64,000 bases of DNA from Pseudomonadota bacterium (GTDB lineage: Bacteria > Pseudomonadota > Gammaproteobacteria > UBA5335), in the NCBI GenBank assembly GCA_034189865.1, contig JAXHTV010000005.1:1-64000 (forward strand), written 5' to 3'. The first letter of the stretch is position 1, and the number at the start of each line of letters is the position of its first letter. This document shows positions 7,742 through 16,963 of this stretch, in pieces. The notes below the pieces were generated by a model. The model searched no databases. It saw nothing but the letters and a program-made list of their open reading frames with translations, and was not told the origin of the DNA. Position numbers and translations under genes: made by a program.

Positions 7742-8665
7742 TCAAACTGTCCCAGCCAGGGGTTTTTCAGGGACAAGTGCCGCATCCAAACGGTTCAGTG
7801 CCGCACGAATCTGGGCTGCCGTCTCTTGCGGATGCTCCAGCATGAAATTGTGGCTGCCGGTCATCTCGACCGCTTCGATACAAGGATTCAACTCCGCCGC
7901 TTTGCGGCAACTCGGGCCGATGGGGGACATGCGGTCATTGCCGTACAGAATGACGGTAGGCACATTAAGCCGCTCAACCGCATCCCAAAGGGTCAACAAC
8001 GGTTTGGCCAGGACTTCGATCTCCAGTTCAGGCGGACAACGCAGCGACACACCGCCGCCGTCGTCTTCCCACATGGCGTGATCGATGAAGGCATCGATCG
8101 ACTCGTCCGTCCAGCGCTTGAAAGCGTGCTTGGATCGTAAATATTCCCGAGCAGTTTCCCGATCGTCCCATCGGGTCGATTTTTTGCGAACCCGGTCGAT
8201 CATGGGGTTGTTCTCCAGCTTGGTGAACAACTCGAACATGTTTTGCGGCATCAGCATTGGATCGAGCAGCACCAGCGCCGAAAAGCGTTCGGGTTCCGCC
8301 GCCGCCATCAACATATGCAACGACGCCCCATAGCTGTGCCCCATCCCCACCACCGGCGCGGCGGCATTATCCAGGCCTTTGGCATCCATCACCGCCACGA
8401 TCCGGTCGATACTGGCCTCCCAACCGGGATAACTGTCGCCGGTATCGCTGTCCCCGTGGCCCTGGAGATCCTGCAAAAACAAGCCGTTCTCGTCGACCAG
8501 TTCGCGCAGAACCGGCCAATAGAGCTTGCTGGCAAACGCCACACCATGAACGAAATGAAGGGTGGGCCGCTCGGGATGGCGCAGGTCGACGCCTCGAAGC
8601 GTGAGATCCGGCTCGACTTGCACAGCCCAGTGCTCGCCGGGATCCCGGAGGTGCTTGATTATCAT
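7742..8665 (-). CDS. Alpha/beta-fold hydrolase
   Basis: About 307 residues from the ATG at 8665 (AGGAT nearby); the frame stays open to 8758, but the extra 31 residues look unlike coding sequence. The fold is clear: an HG oxyanion motif in LHFVHGVAF, the nucleophile elbow GMGHSYGAS, an acid in YGNDRMSP and the catalytic His in GSHNFMLEHP near the C-terminus. This is the complete triad of the alpha/beta hydrolase superfamily (esterases, epoxide hydrolases, C-C hydrolases). It is divergent from the methyltransferase gene at 8786, and the two may share a control region. The substrate cannot be assigned. Confidence 0.85.
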   Translation of the reverse strand: MIIKHLRDPGEHWAVQVEPDLTLRGVDLRHPERPTLHFVHGVAFASKLYWPVLRELVDENGLFLQDLQGHGDSDTGDSYPGWEASIDRIVAVMDAKGLDNAAAPVVGMGHSYGASLHMLMAAAEPERFSALVLLDPMLMPQNMFELFTKLENNPMIDRVRKKSTRWDDRETAREYLRSKHAFKRWTDESIDAFIDHAMWEDDGGGVSLRCPPELEIEVLAKPLLTLWDAVERLNVPTVILYGNDRMSPIGPSCRKAAELNPCIEAVEMTGSHNFMLEHPQETAAQIRAALNRLDAALVPEKPLAGTV

Positions 8666-8785
8666 TTGGATACATCCTGTGATCTCAATAGGCGGCCCGA
8701 AATCCTTATCGGCCACCGCGAAAGCGAAAATCCGTTTAGCATAGCAACAGCGAAGCACGCTGTCAGATCACCCGGACCAACCTAG

Positions 8786-9442
8786 ATGCCACATCCCGGC
8801 TGCCCCTTATGCCAAGGGCGCGACACCGACCTCTACCACGCCGATCAGCAGCGAGAATATTGGCAATGCCGGCGCTGCGCGTTGATTTTCGTGCCACCGG
8901 CGCAACGCTTGGATGCGGCGGCGGAGAAAGCGGAGTACGACCGCCACGAGAACGACCCGGACGAGCCGGGGTACCGGCATTTTCTGTCGCGCCTGGCCGA
9001 GCCACTCAAGATGCGGCTCGCACCCGGTTCCCGGGGGCTCGATTTCGGTTGCGGACCGGGCCCCGCTTTGGCCGCCATGCTGGAAGAGGCTGGTCACGAC
9101 GTGGCCTTGTACGACCCGTTCTACGCCAATCGCCCCGACGTTCTGCAGGGCTCTTACCAGTTCATCACCTGCACCGAAGTGATCGAGCACCTTTATCATC
9201 CGGCCCGGGAAATTCCCCGGCTGGTGGGCATGCTGGCGAGCGGAGGCTGGCTCGGTGTCATGACCAAGCAGGTGATCGACCGGGCACGCTTCGCCGGCTG
9301 GCACTACACCCGCGACCCGACTCACGTGTGCTTCTATTCGCGCCCGACATTTCGTTGGATCGGCCAGCGCTGGGGTCTGGAGCCGTTGTTTGTCGGCCCG
9401 GATGTGGTGCTGCTTCAAAAAAGCGGCCGGCCGGCGGATTAA
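8786..9442 (+). CDS. Class I SAM-dependent methyltransferase with N-terminal Cys4 zinc motif
   Basis: 218 residues. The protein begins with CPLCQ and, 22 residues on, CRRC, a small zinc ribbon. The Rossmann methyltransferase core follows: LDFGCGPGPAL is motif I for AdoMet, ALYDPF motif II, and FITCTEVIEHL motif IV/post-II of UbiG-like enzymes. The C-terminal part (DPTHVCFYSRPTF) resembles small-molecule methyltransferases of the Methyltransf_23 type. The target could be an RNA base, a protein or a metabolite. No strong ribosome site is visible before the ATG. Confidence 0.85.
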   Translation: MPHPGCPLCQGRDTDLYHADQQREYWQCRRCALIFVPPAQRLDAAAEKAEYDRHENDPDEPGYRHFLSRLAEPLKMRLAPGSRGLDFGCGPGPALAAMLEEAGHDVALYDPFYANRPDVLQGSYQFITCTEVIEHLYHPAREIPRLVGMLASGGWLGVMTKQVIDRARFAGWHYTRDPTHVCFYSRPTFRWIGQRWGLEPLFVGPDVVLLQKSGRPAD

Positions 9443-9519
9443 GGATCATACCGAGAACGTGCGCAGCGGCCGGCATCCCTAAACGAACCCCTGACCATTC
9501 CACTGTTAAAAAACAAAAA

Positions 9520-9553
9520 GTTGTTCTCAATTGAACAACCGTTCAACTATACT
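9520..9553 (+). promoter_or_regulatory. Candidate promoter with overlapping palindromic operator for the aldehyde dehydrogenase gene
   Basis: GTTGTTC (9520-9526) and GAACAAC (9533-9539) are perfect arms around six bases. The right arm is shared with a second perfect dyad, TTGAAC (9531-9536)-N4-GTTCAA (9541-9546). A likely -10 box TATACT follows at 9548-9553, with TTCTCA at 9524-9529 a possible -35 (18-base spacer). A repressor bound to these dyads would cover the promoter; the layout is typical of TetR-family operators. No TetR gene is in the window. Confidence 0.5.
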
Positions 9554-9666
9554 TAGGTTTCGTTCCGATTGAGATATCGACAAACACCCGAAGCAGCGAC
9601 GAACGGCAACCAACGCGACTCCCGTCTTCGCTGGCCAACGGCACAATATGTACGGAGGAGAACGGA

Positions 9667-11148
9667 ATGAGCAGTCCACAACCCACGGCGGATAAGACAC
9701 CGATCCGACCGCCGAAACTCACCGAGGTCGACAACCCGCAGAACCCTTACCTGTCGATCCTCGAGAATCAGCGTCAGGCCATTTTGAACGACGGTTTCCC
9801 CTCGGTGGAACGACGCGTTCAGGCGTTGAACACTCTGGCCAAAGCCGTTGGCGAATACTCCGATCAACTCATCAAAGCGGTTCAAGCGGACTTCGGCCAT
9901 CGTTCCGCCCACGAAACCATCGCCAGCGAAGTGCTGGGGGTACTCGGAGAAATCAAGCTCACCAAGGGCAAGATCAAGCGCTGGGCCAAACCCAAGCGCC
10001 CGCCCTTGTTTTCCGGCATGCCCGGCGGACGGATCATCTACCAACCCAAGGGCGTGGTGGGCATCATGGGGGCCTGGAATTACCCCGTCATGTTGGTCCT
10101 CTCGCCGCTGGTCGGCGTGCTCAGCGCCGGCAATCACGCCATGATCAAACCGCCGGACGTCACACCGCGCACGTCCGATGTCATCCAAGACTTGATCGCC
10201 AAATACTTTGACCCCTCCTACGTCACGGTGATCACCGGCGACGTTCAGGCGGCCATTGATTTCTCGGCTTTGCCCTTCGATCACTTGATGTACACCGGCA
10301 ACACCGAGATCGGCCGCCGGGTGATGATGGCCGCCGCTAAAAATCTCACGCCCGTGACCTTGGAAATGGGTGGCAAGTCGCCGGTGATCGTCACCGAAGA
10401 CTACCCCGCTGAAAAAGCGGTCAACCGCTTGATGATGGGCAAAACCATCAACGCGGGCCAAACCTGTATCGCACCCGATTACATGCTGGTCCCCAAGAAC
10501 AAAGAACAAGCCTGTCTCGACGCATTCGTGGCCGCCGCCACCAAGCGCTATCCCACCATCGCCGATAATCCGGACATCACTTGGATCGTCAACGAGCGCC
10601 ACTATCAACGCGTTCAGGCTTTGATCGAGGATGCCCGCGCCAAAGGGGCAAACGTTGTTCAGGTGAACCCGGCCAATGAACAAATCCCGGAAGGCAAGCG
10701 GGTCATCCCCATGACCATGATCACCAATGTCTCCGAAGACATGCGGGTGATGCAGGAGGAGATCTTCGGCCCGGTTCTGCCGGTCAAAACGGTGAACTCT
10801 TCGCAAGAGGCGCTACAGTACGTGAAATCCCGGCCGCGACCGCTGGCACTGTATTATTTTGATGAGGATCGATCGCGGGCCAAACGGGTGATGAGCGATG
10901 TGATCTCGGGCGGTGCCTGTGTCAACGACACCGTTTTGCACCTGGCCAACTTCAATATGCCCTTCGGCGGCTCCGGAGACAGCGGGGTCGGCGCCTACCA
11001 CGGCTTTTGGGGCTTCCAGGAGTTCTCACACAGAAAAGCGGTTCAGTTCCAGAGCAACTGGTTCTCACCGTCGCAGTTCTTATCAGGCCCCTATCCCGCG
11101 AAGGCCTATCAGTACATGCAACGTGCGGTGAAGTGGCTCAGCAAATAA
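9667..11148 (+). CDS. calB: Coniferyl-aldehyde-dehydrogenase-type aldehyde dehydrogenase
   Basis: 493 residues of the aldehyde dehydrogenase superfamily, class 3/CalB-like. Visible motifs are GIMGAWNYPVML (NAD-binding region and oxyanion Asn), EMGGKSPVIV with the general-base Glu, INAGQTCIAPDYMLVP with the catalytic Cys, and EEIFGPVLPV near residue 360. The C-terminal hydrophobic/basic tail (FLSGPYPAKAYQYMQRAVKWL) fits class 3-type enzymes. It oxidises long-chain or aromatic aldehydes to acids with NAD(P). GGAGGA at 9655-9660 supports the ATG. It is a single gene between a palindromic promoter region and a strong terminator. The exact substrate is uncertain; CalB is the nearest named type I recognise. 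Confidence 0.85.
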   Translation: MSSPQPTADKTPIRPPKLTEVDNPQNPYLSILENQRQAILNDGFPSVERRVQALNTLAKAVGEYSDQLIKAVQADFGHRSAHETIASEVLGVLGEIKLTKGKIKRWAKPKRPPLFSGMPGGRIIYQPKGVVGIMGAWNYPVMLVLSPLVGVLSAGNHAMIKPPDVTPRTSDVIQDLIAKYFDPSYVTVITGDVQAAIDFSALPFDHLMYTGNTEIGRRVMMAAAKNLTPVTLEMGGKSPVIVTEDYPAEKAVNRLMMGKTINAGQTCIAPDYMLVPKNKEQACLDAFVAAATKRYPTIADNPDITWIVNERHYQRVQALIEDARAKGANVVQVNPANEQIPEGKRVIPMTMITNVSEDMRVMQEEIFGPVLPVKTVNSSQEALQYVKSRPRPLALYYFDEDRSRAKRVMSDVISGGACVNDTVLHLANFNMPFGGSGDSGVGAYHGFWGFQEFSHRKAVQFQSNWFSPSQFLSGPYPAKAYQYMQRAVKWLSK

Positions 11149-11196
11149 TCGGGCCGAAACCGTTCAACCAAGCGGCGTAATGCCGCCGCGAGTCGC

Positions 11197-11224
11197 AAGG
11201 ACCGGCATGGCCGGTCCTTTTTTT
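11197..11224 (+). terminator. Rho-independent terminator of the aldehyde dehydrogenase gene
   Basis: The arms AAGGACCGGC (11197-11206) and GCCGGTCCTT (11210-11219) pair perfectly over the loop ATG and run straight into a T-tract ending at 11224. It lies about 50 bases past the stop codon. Confidence 0.93.
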
Positions 11225-11312
11225 GCCTCAGAAACGTCATAGCACTGATGCGGACGAATCAGAGATAATGGACCTTCCCCACCGCTGCAAACCATGCCGG
11301 GGAGGGTCAGTC

Positions 11313-11930
11313 ATGGACCGACACGAAGCCTTTAACAGCCTGTCTCATTTGGCCGGCGCGGCGCTGGCCATTGCCGGCCTGGTGGTACTCCTGGCCTCCG
11401 CGGCGAACGACGGCGATGCCTGGAAAATCGTCAGCTTCAGCGTCTACGGGACCAGCCTTTTCTCACTGTTTTTGGTCTCCACGCTCTACCACGGCCTGAA
11501 TGGCCGCGCCAAACGCGTCTTTCGAGTCCTCGACCATCAAGCCATTTATCTCCTCATCGCCGGAACCTATACCCCCTACACCCTGGTGACCTTGCGCGGC
11601 CCCTTGGGTTGGACGCTGTTCGGCACCGTTTGGGGGGTGGCGATACTGGGCTTGGTTCTGGATACCGTTTTCCCGCGGCGTGGCCCCCGCATTGTTCCGA
11701 TTTTTATTTACTTGATCTTGGGCTGGTTGGGCATCATCGCCCTGCCGGAGTTGTTGGATGCGCTCTCACCCAGCGGCTTTACCTGGTTGCTGGCGGGGGG
11801 CATTCTTTACAGCGCGGGCGTTATTTTCTATGTGTTCGGGCACTGGCAACGCTGGGGGCACGGTGTGTGGCATGTGTTTGTTTTGGCCGCCAGCGCCAGC
11901 CACTACTTCGGTATTTTGCTCTATACCTGA
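11313..11930 (+). CDS. trhA: TrhA/hemolysin III family membrane protein
   Basis: About 205 residues from the ATG at 11313, which has GGAGG at 11301-11305; the frame is open further upstream but that part shows no homology-like sequence. It has seven predicted membrane helices. Signature segments are EAFNSLSHLAGAALAIAG, SLYHGLNG-like 'TLYHGLNGRAKRVFRVLDHQAIYLLIAGTY' and, at the end, HGVWHVFVLAASASHYF. The histidines in these three segments are the conserved metal-site residues of the PAQR/YqfA/hemolysin III superfamily. Members are inner-membrane proteins linked to membrane homeostasis; the original haemolysin label is doubtful. Confidence 0.9.
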   Translation: MDRHEAFNSLSHLAGAALAIAGLVVLLASAANDGDAWKIVSFSVYGTSLFSLFLVSTLYHGLNGRAKRVFRVLDHQAIYLLIAGTYTPYTLVTLRGPLGWTLFGTVWGVAILGLVLDTVFPRRGPRIVPIFIYLILGWLGIIALPELLDALSPSGFTWLLAGGILYSAGVIFYVFGHWQRWGHGVWHVFVLAASASHYFGILLYT

Positions 11931-11956
11931 GGTTCCGTCGTCTCCTTCATGCCGAC

Positions 11957-12439
11957 TTACGGCGCCGGAACGCGTTCGTAAACCGTCTCGCCCAACGCGC
12001 CACCGAAGGTATAGACCTCATAGGCCCGAGGGCGCGGCCCTTCCATGCCGGGGGAACCGATGGGCATACCCGGCACGGTCAAACCGCGAACGTCAGGACG
12101 CTCCGACAGCAGACGTTGTATCACCTTCACCGGCACATGCCCCTCAATCACGTAGTCGCCGATCACCGCGGTATGGCAAGAGCCCATGCCGGCCGGAATA
12201 CCTAACTCCCGTTTGATTTCGCCGACGTTCGATACGTCCCGCAAAGTGACCTTAAATCCTGCGGCAGCGATATGATCGGCCCAACGCGTACAACAACCGC
12301 AGTTCGGGTCTTTGTAGACCACGGCGGCCGGTAACTCGGACGGTGCGGGCTCCTGCGCCACCAACGGCGGGGTGACGCCAGCCAATAGGAGAACGAAAAA
12401 CAAACTCATCCCAAAACTGCGTGATGATTTCCAGCTCAT
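11957..12439 (-). CDS. DUF411 family exported metal-binding protein
   Basis: About 160 residues from the ATG at 12439; the frame is open to 12517. A signal peptide (FGMSLFFVLLLAGVTPPLVAQ) is followed by VVYKDPNCGCCTRWADHI, the CxCC motif of DUF411 proteins. MGSCHTAVIGDYVIEGHVP and GLTVPGMPIGSPGME complete the family pattern. DUF411 proteins are periplasmic and often sit with copper-resistance or cytochrome genes. No such partner is adjacent here; its neighbours are trhA (convergent) and an unknown exported protein (divergent). A role in copper binding is family knowledge, not shown by context. Confidence 0.88.
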   Translation of the reverse strand: MSWKSSRSFGMSLFFVLLLAGVTPPLVAQEPAPSELPAAVVYKDPNCGCCTRWADHIAAAGFKVTLRDVSNVGEIKRELGIPAGMGSCHTAVIGDYVIEGHVPVKVIQRLLSERPDVRGLTVPGMPIGSPGMEGPRPRAYEVYTFGGALGETVYERVPAP

Positions 12440-12620
12440 GAGCGCTCTTGATACCTCTGGGCGGGCGCCAGCGCTTTGGGTTAACCCCCAAAGTGGCAAG
12501 GCCGCCGGTGGGAACAAATGGTCTTGAAAGATCGTCTATCATCAATGCTAAACGATCAACAATGCAAAATGCTCGGGTCGACCTGCCAAGCAAGTTGAAA
12601 CCGGACGGAGGGTTCGCTGC

Positions 12621-13361
12621 ATGATCAATACCGCTCGTTACGGATTATGGGCCCTGATCATCACGTGGGCGATCGGCAACGCGTCAGTCGTCTGGGCCGA
12701 TCTTACCGCCCAATGGGAGATGCCTTCGCACGACCGCGAGTTTCAGGTGGAGTACCTGGATGACAATCATGTGCGGATGACCATCGAAGATGACCTGTAC
12801 ATGCTGTTGTTGGACGGCCGCATGTATCTGATCAACGGCGACAGCGTCTTGGACGTTGAGGCATTTCGCGACCGGGTGAGTGAGTGGTCGGTGACGCAGT
12901 TCATCATGAGCCGCGTCGACGAACGCGCCAAAATGATCCCCGAACCGGAAGATTTAGTGGATACCGGCCGAACCGAAAACTGGGGCGGTGTCTCCGGGCG
13001 CGTTTACGAAGCGGAATTGACCCACCCCGAGAGCGGCGAAACCGAACGCCGTGAATACGTGCTGACCCAAGATCCGCGATTGGTGACGCTGAGACACGCC
13101 ATGCAGCGTTTCTCCGACAACAACACCGAATCGCTGGAATCCCAACGGCTGGAACGAATGCAGTCGGCATTTCGGGAAGTTTTCGGCGAGGACGTGGCCC
13201 TACTTCGTTATGACCAGCGCTACCGCTTGAAGCAGATTTCCGAAGAACCCATCGACCCGACCCGGTTACAACTGCCCGAGAGTGCCACGATCAAAGACAT
13301 GCCGGGCTTCGGCGACATGTTGACGCTGGCCCGACTCGCACTGCCCCTGGCGATGGACTAA
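12621..13361 (+). CDS. Exported protein of unknown function
   Basis: 246 residues with a clear Sec signal peptide ([16 protein letters not shown], cleaved before about residue 27). The mature protein starts with beta-strand-like alternation ([31 protein letters not shown]), then a helical, acidic middle and a C-terminal hydrophobic stretch. The strand pattern loosely recalls LolA-like or DUF4412 periplasmic folds, but I do not recognise the family. GGAGGG precedes the ATG by about nine bases, so the gene is probably real. It lies alone between a divergent DUF411 gene and purC. Confidence 0.7.
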   Translation: MINTARYGLWALIITWAIGNASVVWADLTAQWEMPSHDREFQVEYLDDNHVRMTIEDDLYMLLLDGRMYLINGDSVLDVEAFRDRVSEWSVTQFIMSRVDERAKMIPEPEDLVDTGRTENWGGVSGRVYEAELTHPESGETERREYVLTQDPRLVTLRHAMQRFSDNNTESLESQRLERMQSAFREVFGEDVALLRYDQRYRLKQISEEPIDPTRLQLPESATIKDMPGFGDMLTLARLALPLAMD

Positions 13362-13458
13362 GCCAACACCCGGCAAACGCACCAAACCGCCTTGGCATGA
13401 CGGGCGCCGACGTCAGCGCTATCATGTGCGCGTGCACAGTCCCGGAGCGCCAACCCAC

Positions 13459-14346
13459 ATGTCAGCCGACGCATTGTTCCAAAGCGATCTATCCAGCCTG
13501 CCATTGGTTTACCGAGGCAAAGTCCGCGATATTTATCAGGTGGACGAACAACATCTGTTGATCGTCACCACTGACCGGCTCTCGGCTTTCGACGTAGTGT
13601 TGCCCGATCCCATCCCCGGCAAAGGGATGGTCCTCACTGCGGTTTCCAATTTTTGGTTCGATCGGATGCAGGATCTTATCCCCAACCACTTGGCGGATAT
13701 CTCCCTGGAATCCGCCCTACCCGATCCGGCCGAAAGAGCCCAGGTCGCCGGCCGGGCCATCATTGCCAAACGCTTCCGCGCACTGCCGGTGGAAGCCATC
13801 GTCCGCGGCTTTCTGATTGGCTCGGGGTGGAAAGACTATCAGCGCAGCGGCGCGGTCTGCGGCATTAAGCTGCCCGCCGGATTGACGCAGGCGGAATCGC
13901 TGCCGGAACCCATCTTCACCCCCTCCACCAAGGCCGCAGTGGGTGAACACGACGAAAACATCGACTTCGAGCAAGCCGTAGAGCTGATCGGGCGGGAACA
14001 CGCCGAGGCCATGCGGGAGATCAGCCTGGCCATCTACCGCCGCGCGGTGGCCCACGCCCGTGAGCGCGGCATCATCATTGCCGATACCAAATTCGAGTTC
14101 GGTCTGGACGAGAACGACCGTCTGGTGCTGATTGACGAGGTGCTGACGCCGGATTCGTCCCGTTTCTGGCCGGCCGATCAATACCGCACGGGCATCAGCC
14201 CGCCGAGTTTCGACAAACAGTACGTCCGGGATTATTTGGAAACCCTGGACTGGGACAAAACCGCCCCCGGCCCCCACCTGCCGGCAGAGGTGATCCGGAA
14301 AACCGCGGAGAAGTACCGCGAGGCCCAAAAGCGCCTAATGGACTGA
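13459..14346 (+). CDS. purC: Phosphoribosylaminoimidazole-succinocarboxamide synthase (SAICAR synthase)
   Basis: About 295 residues, the longer PurC form. It joins aspartate to CAIR with ATP in purine synthesis. [29 protein letters not shown] is the conserved start, with the glycine-rich ATP loop. [14 protein letters not shown] and the signature [12 protein letters not shown], then [14 protein letters not shown], hold the substrate- and metal-binding acids. The ATG at 13459 fits known N-termini; an in-frame ATG at 13426 would add 11 residues. It is a single gene, convergent with the PhoX-like gene nine bases away. Confidence 0.95.
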   Translation: MSADALFQSDLSSLPLVYRGKVRDIYQVDEQHLLIVTTDRLSAFDVVLPDPIPGKGMVLTAVSNFWFDRMQDLIPNHLADISLESALPDPAERAQVAGRAIIAKRFRALPVEAIVRGFLIGSGWKDYQRSGAVCGIKLPAGLTQAESLPEPIFTPSTKAAVGEHDENIDFEQAVELIGREHAEAMREISLAIYRRAVAHARERGIIIADTKFEFGLDENDRLVLIDEVLTPDSSRFWPADQYRTGISPPSFDKQYVRDYLETLDWDKTAPGPHLPAEVIRKTAEKYREAQKRLMD

Positions 14347-14355
14347 CGACTCCCG

Positions 14356-15609
14356 TCAGCCGGGCGAGACGGTGGGAAACGGACCGGCGATTTCGTAGGT
14401 GACTCCCAAGGGACCACGACCAGAGGGACCCCGCTGCGAGCTGAAATACAACCGGCTGCCGTCGGGCGTGAAAGCCGGCCCCGTGATCTCCGAGTTATCC
14501 TGCCCCACAATTTGCAGCAACGGATACAAATCGCCTTGGTCGTTCACCACCACAATCTGCATATCGCCGCCGTCTTCAGCCACCAGCACCTCGCCGGTCG
14601 GTGCGAACACCGTGACATTGTCCGGCCCGTCTAGGATATCCCCCGGCGCAGCGGGCGAGCGTCGGTAAATCAACTCCAAAGTGCCACCACCAATACCCGG
14701 CGTGTAAACCCAAAGGCTGTCATCGCCCTTGGTGGTGAAATACACCTTGCCGTCGTGATACCAAATGCCTTCGCCACCGTCGAACGGCGTACTTTCCGGC
14801 ACCTGATAACGGGTGGGCTTACCCCGAGGACCGATACCACCGAGAATCGGATTCGGGTTCGCCACCGGATACCAGACGACATTGGCCGGGCTGACGGCAG
14901 GGTCCCCCTGCACACTGGCCACTTCCAACACGCCGCGGCGCAAATCGGGATAGTTATCCGGCGTGAAACGGTAGAGGCAACCATCCCCGACGTCTTCGGT
15001 GAGATACAACTGTTGGAAGCTGGGATCGACCGCCACGGCTTCGTGCGTAAAGGTTCCCAGTGCCCGGCGGATTCGAGGCAACCGCCGGCCAAAAGGATCA
15101 CACTCCCAAACGTGCCCGCCATCCCACTCTTCGCAAGACAGCCAAGTGTCCCAGGGTGTCGGGCCACCGCCACAATTGAGGGTGGTGCCCATCAGAATCG
15201 GATAGGCATCGAGCAAGGTGCCATCGGCCGCAAAGCGCAAAGCGCCGACACCGCCCACCAGCAACATCTCGCTGTTTGAGACGTAAATCCAACCGCCGTC
15301 CTCGGTGGCAAAGGTGGCACCGCCATCGGGCAGAATGTGCCAATCGTATAGCCCACGGCCCAGAGGATGGCGCCCCGCGCGGGCGACGATTCGGGAGGTA
15401 AAACCCGCCGGCAACCGTACGCCGTTGGCATCGGCTTCACCCAGCGGCCCCAGACCCGACAGGCTCCCGGACAGATCAATGGCATGCGCCAGACGGTGCC
15501 ACCCCGATAACGGACCGACCGTCAGCAGGCCGGCGCCCAACAGGCTTTGCAATAGAAAACGTCGGCGCGATGAATCAACCGACGCGGTCACAGCGGATTT
15601 TCTCGACAC
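14356..15609 (-). CDS. Tat-exported PhoX-like protein (DUF839 family)
   Basis: 417 residues from a GTG at 15609. The N-terminus has a twin-arginine signal (SSRRRFLLQSLLGAGLLTVGPLSG), so it is exported folded. The rest matches the DUF839/PhoX beta-propeller family: FATEDGGWIYVSNSE, LNCGGGPTPWDTWLSCEEW, GTFTHEAVAVDP, LYLTEDVGDGCLYRF, and DGPDNVTVFAPTGEVLVAEDGG. PhoX is a Ca/Fe phosphatase; Cys and the acidic and Glu residues of the core pattern are present here. At 417 residues it is shorter than the classical PhoX (about 600), so phosphatase activity is likely but not certain. There is no phosphate-regulon neighbour. Confidence 0.85.
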   Translation of the reverse strand: MSRKSAVTASVDSSRRRFLLQSLLGAGLLTVGPLSGWHRLAHAIDLSGSLSGLGPLGEADANGVRLPAGFTSRIVARAGRHPLGRGLYDWHILPDGGATFATEDGGWIYVSNSEMLLVGGVGALRFAADGTLLDAYPILMGTTLNCGGGPTPWDTWLSCEEWDGGHVWECDPFGRRLPRIRRALGTFTHEAVAVDPSFQQLYLTEDVGDGCLYRFTPDNYPDLRRGVLEVASVQGDPAVSPANVVWYPVANPNPILGGIGPRGKPTRYQVPESTPFDGGEGIWYHDGKVYFTTKGDDSLWVYTPGIGGGTLELIYRRSPAAPGDILDGPDNVTVFAPTGEVLVAEDGGDMQIVVVNDQGDLYPLLQIVGQDNSEITGPAFTPDGSRLYFSSQRGPSGRGPLGVTYEIAGPFPTVSPG

Positions 15610-15714
15610 GGAAAATAGACCCTCGGGGATATGGTATTAATAACAGCTTCGGCCAATGGCCTTTATCCTGAACCGTGTTCATGACGTCACGGTGAAGCCC
15701 TCGGAAAATCCAAG

Positions 15715-16347
15715 ATGCACGAACCACCTCCGCCCCGACGCGTTTTCTGTATCGGTCGCAACTACGCCGCGCATGTTCGCGAACTGGGAGAGACCGAAGA
15801 TGATCAGTGCGTGGTATTTATGAAACCGTGCACCAGCCTGGAAACCATCGGCACGCCCATCGCCCTACCGCGTGCCCGTGGCGCCGTGCATCATGAGCTC
15901 GAGTTGGTTGTGGCGCTGGGAACCGGTGGAGAGAACATCCCCGAAGAACGCGCCGCCGAGCACATCGACGCCATCACTTTGGGACTGGACTTAACCCTGC
16001 GGGACTTGCAGAACCAACTGAAGGCGCAAGGGCGTCCCTGGGAGTTGTGTAAAGCGTTCGAGCAAAGTGCGCCCATTGGTGCGTTCATGCCCTACGACGG
16101 TCGCGTCGACTTACAGGCCATCGAGATGACCTGTCACGTCAACGGGGAGCTGCGGCAAATCGGGCACACCGCCCACATGATTTTCCCCGTTAGCTGGTTG
16201 ATCAGCTTCTTGAGTCGTCACTGGCAACTGCTGCCGGGAGATTTGATATTTACTGGCACACCGGAAGGTGTGGGCGAGGTTCGACCCGGCGACCAGATCG
16301 TCATCGCCAGCCCCGCCATCGGCCAGTTCACCTGGGATATGGTGTAA
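15715..16347 (+). CDS. Fumarylacetoacetate hydrolase (FAH) family protein
   Basis: 210 residues of the single-domain FAH family (YcgM/FAHD1-like). RVFCIGRNYAAHVRELGE opens the domain. The metal-binding acidic triad is visible in HHELELVV (two Glu) and LGLDLTLRD (Asp). GDLIFTGTPEGVGEVRPGDQI is the conserved C-terminal loop. Enzymes of this type cleave C-C bonds of 2-oxo or acylpyruvate compounds, or decarboxylate oxaloacetate, with Mg or Mn. The first residues lack a strong ribosome site. Convergent with ampD. Confidence 0.92.
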   Translation: MHEPPPPRRVFCIGRNYAAHVRELGETEDDQCVVFMKPCTSLETIGTPIALPRARGAVHHELELVVALGTGGENIPEERAAEHIDAITLGLDLTLRDLQNQLKAQGRPWELCKAFEQSAPIGAFMPYDGRVDLQAIEMTCHVNGELRQIGHTAHMIFPVSWLISFLSRHWQLLPGDLIFTGTPEGVGEVRPGDQIVIASPAIGQFTWDMV

Positions 16348-16393
16348 TCCAAGCATGGCGTGAACACCATACCTGCCGGGAACCGAATCGCGC

Positions 16394-16963
16394 CTAGACC
16401 ATGGAACGGCCCGAGCCCGTCATCAGTCGCTCGAAATGTACCCAATCGAAAGCCGGGCCAGGATCGGTTTTCCGACCGGGCGCGATGTGGCAATGACCCA
16501 CGATCGGTGCCGATCCCAACGAGGGGTACGCCTGCCGAAGCGCTCTGCACACAATCGTTAGTCGGCGATACTGAGGTTCGGTGTACGCGACATTGTCCGC
16601 CCCCTCCAGCTCGATACCGACGGAGTAATCATTACAGCGCTCCCGCCCCTGGTAACAGGAGACACCGGCGTGCCAGGCCCGCCGGTGAAACGGTACGTAC
16701 TGGACGATCTCACCGCTGCGCCGAATCATGATGTGCGCCGAGACGCGCATCCCCACGATATCCGCGAAGTAGGGGTCGGCATCCGCCGGCAAGGTGCCGT
16801 GGAATAGGGCGTCAATCCACGGGCCGCCGAATTGCCCGGGCGGCAAGCTGATCCCATGCACCACGATCAAATCCAGCGTGGCGCCGGGTGGCCGGTCGTC
16901 GCAGTGAGGTGACGGCGATTGACGGGCCGTCGCGAGCAATCCGCTAGAGATATCGACTTTCAT
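16394..16963 (-). CDS. ampD: 1,6-anhydro-N-acetylmuramyl-L-alanine amidase AmpD
   Basis: 189 residues, the normal AmpD length, with no signal peptide (cytosolic). It removes the peptide from anhydro-muropeptides during murein recycling and so affects AmpR-controlled beta-lactamase in species that have it. The amidase_2 zinc ligands are IVVHGISLP (His), RAWHAGVS (His) and HCHIAPGRKTDPGPAF (His/Asp, with catalytic Lys). The start overlaps the end of mltF by four bases (ATGA at 16960-16963), so a lytic transglycosylase and the recycling amidase appear coupled in one transcript. Confidence 0.95.
   Translation of the reverse strand: MKVDISSGLLATARQSPSPHCDDRPPGATLDLIVVHGISLPPGQFGGPWIDALFHGTLPADADPYFADIVGMRVSAHIMIRRSGEIVQYVPFHRRAWHAGVSCYQGRERCNDYSVGIELEGADNVAYTEPQYRRLTIVCRALRQAYPSLGSAPIVGHCHIAPGRKTDPGPAFDWVHFERLMTGSGRSMV

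Noticed and set aside
9553-10806. 417-codon minus-strand frame
   Set aside because: Lies opposite the aldehyde dehydrogenase gene; the His/Gly/Asp-rich composition is typical of the antisense of GC-rich coding DNA.
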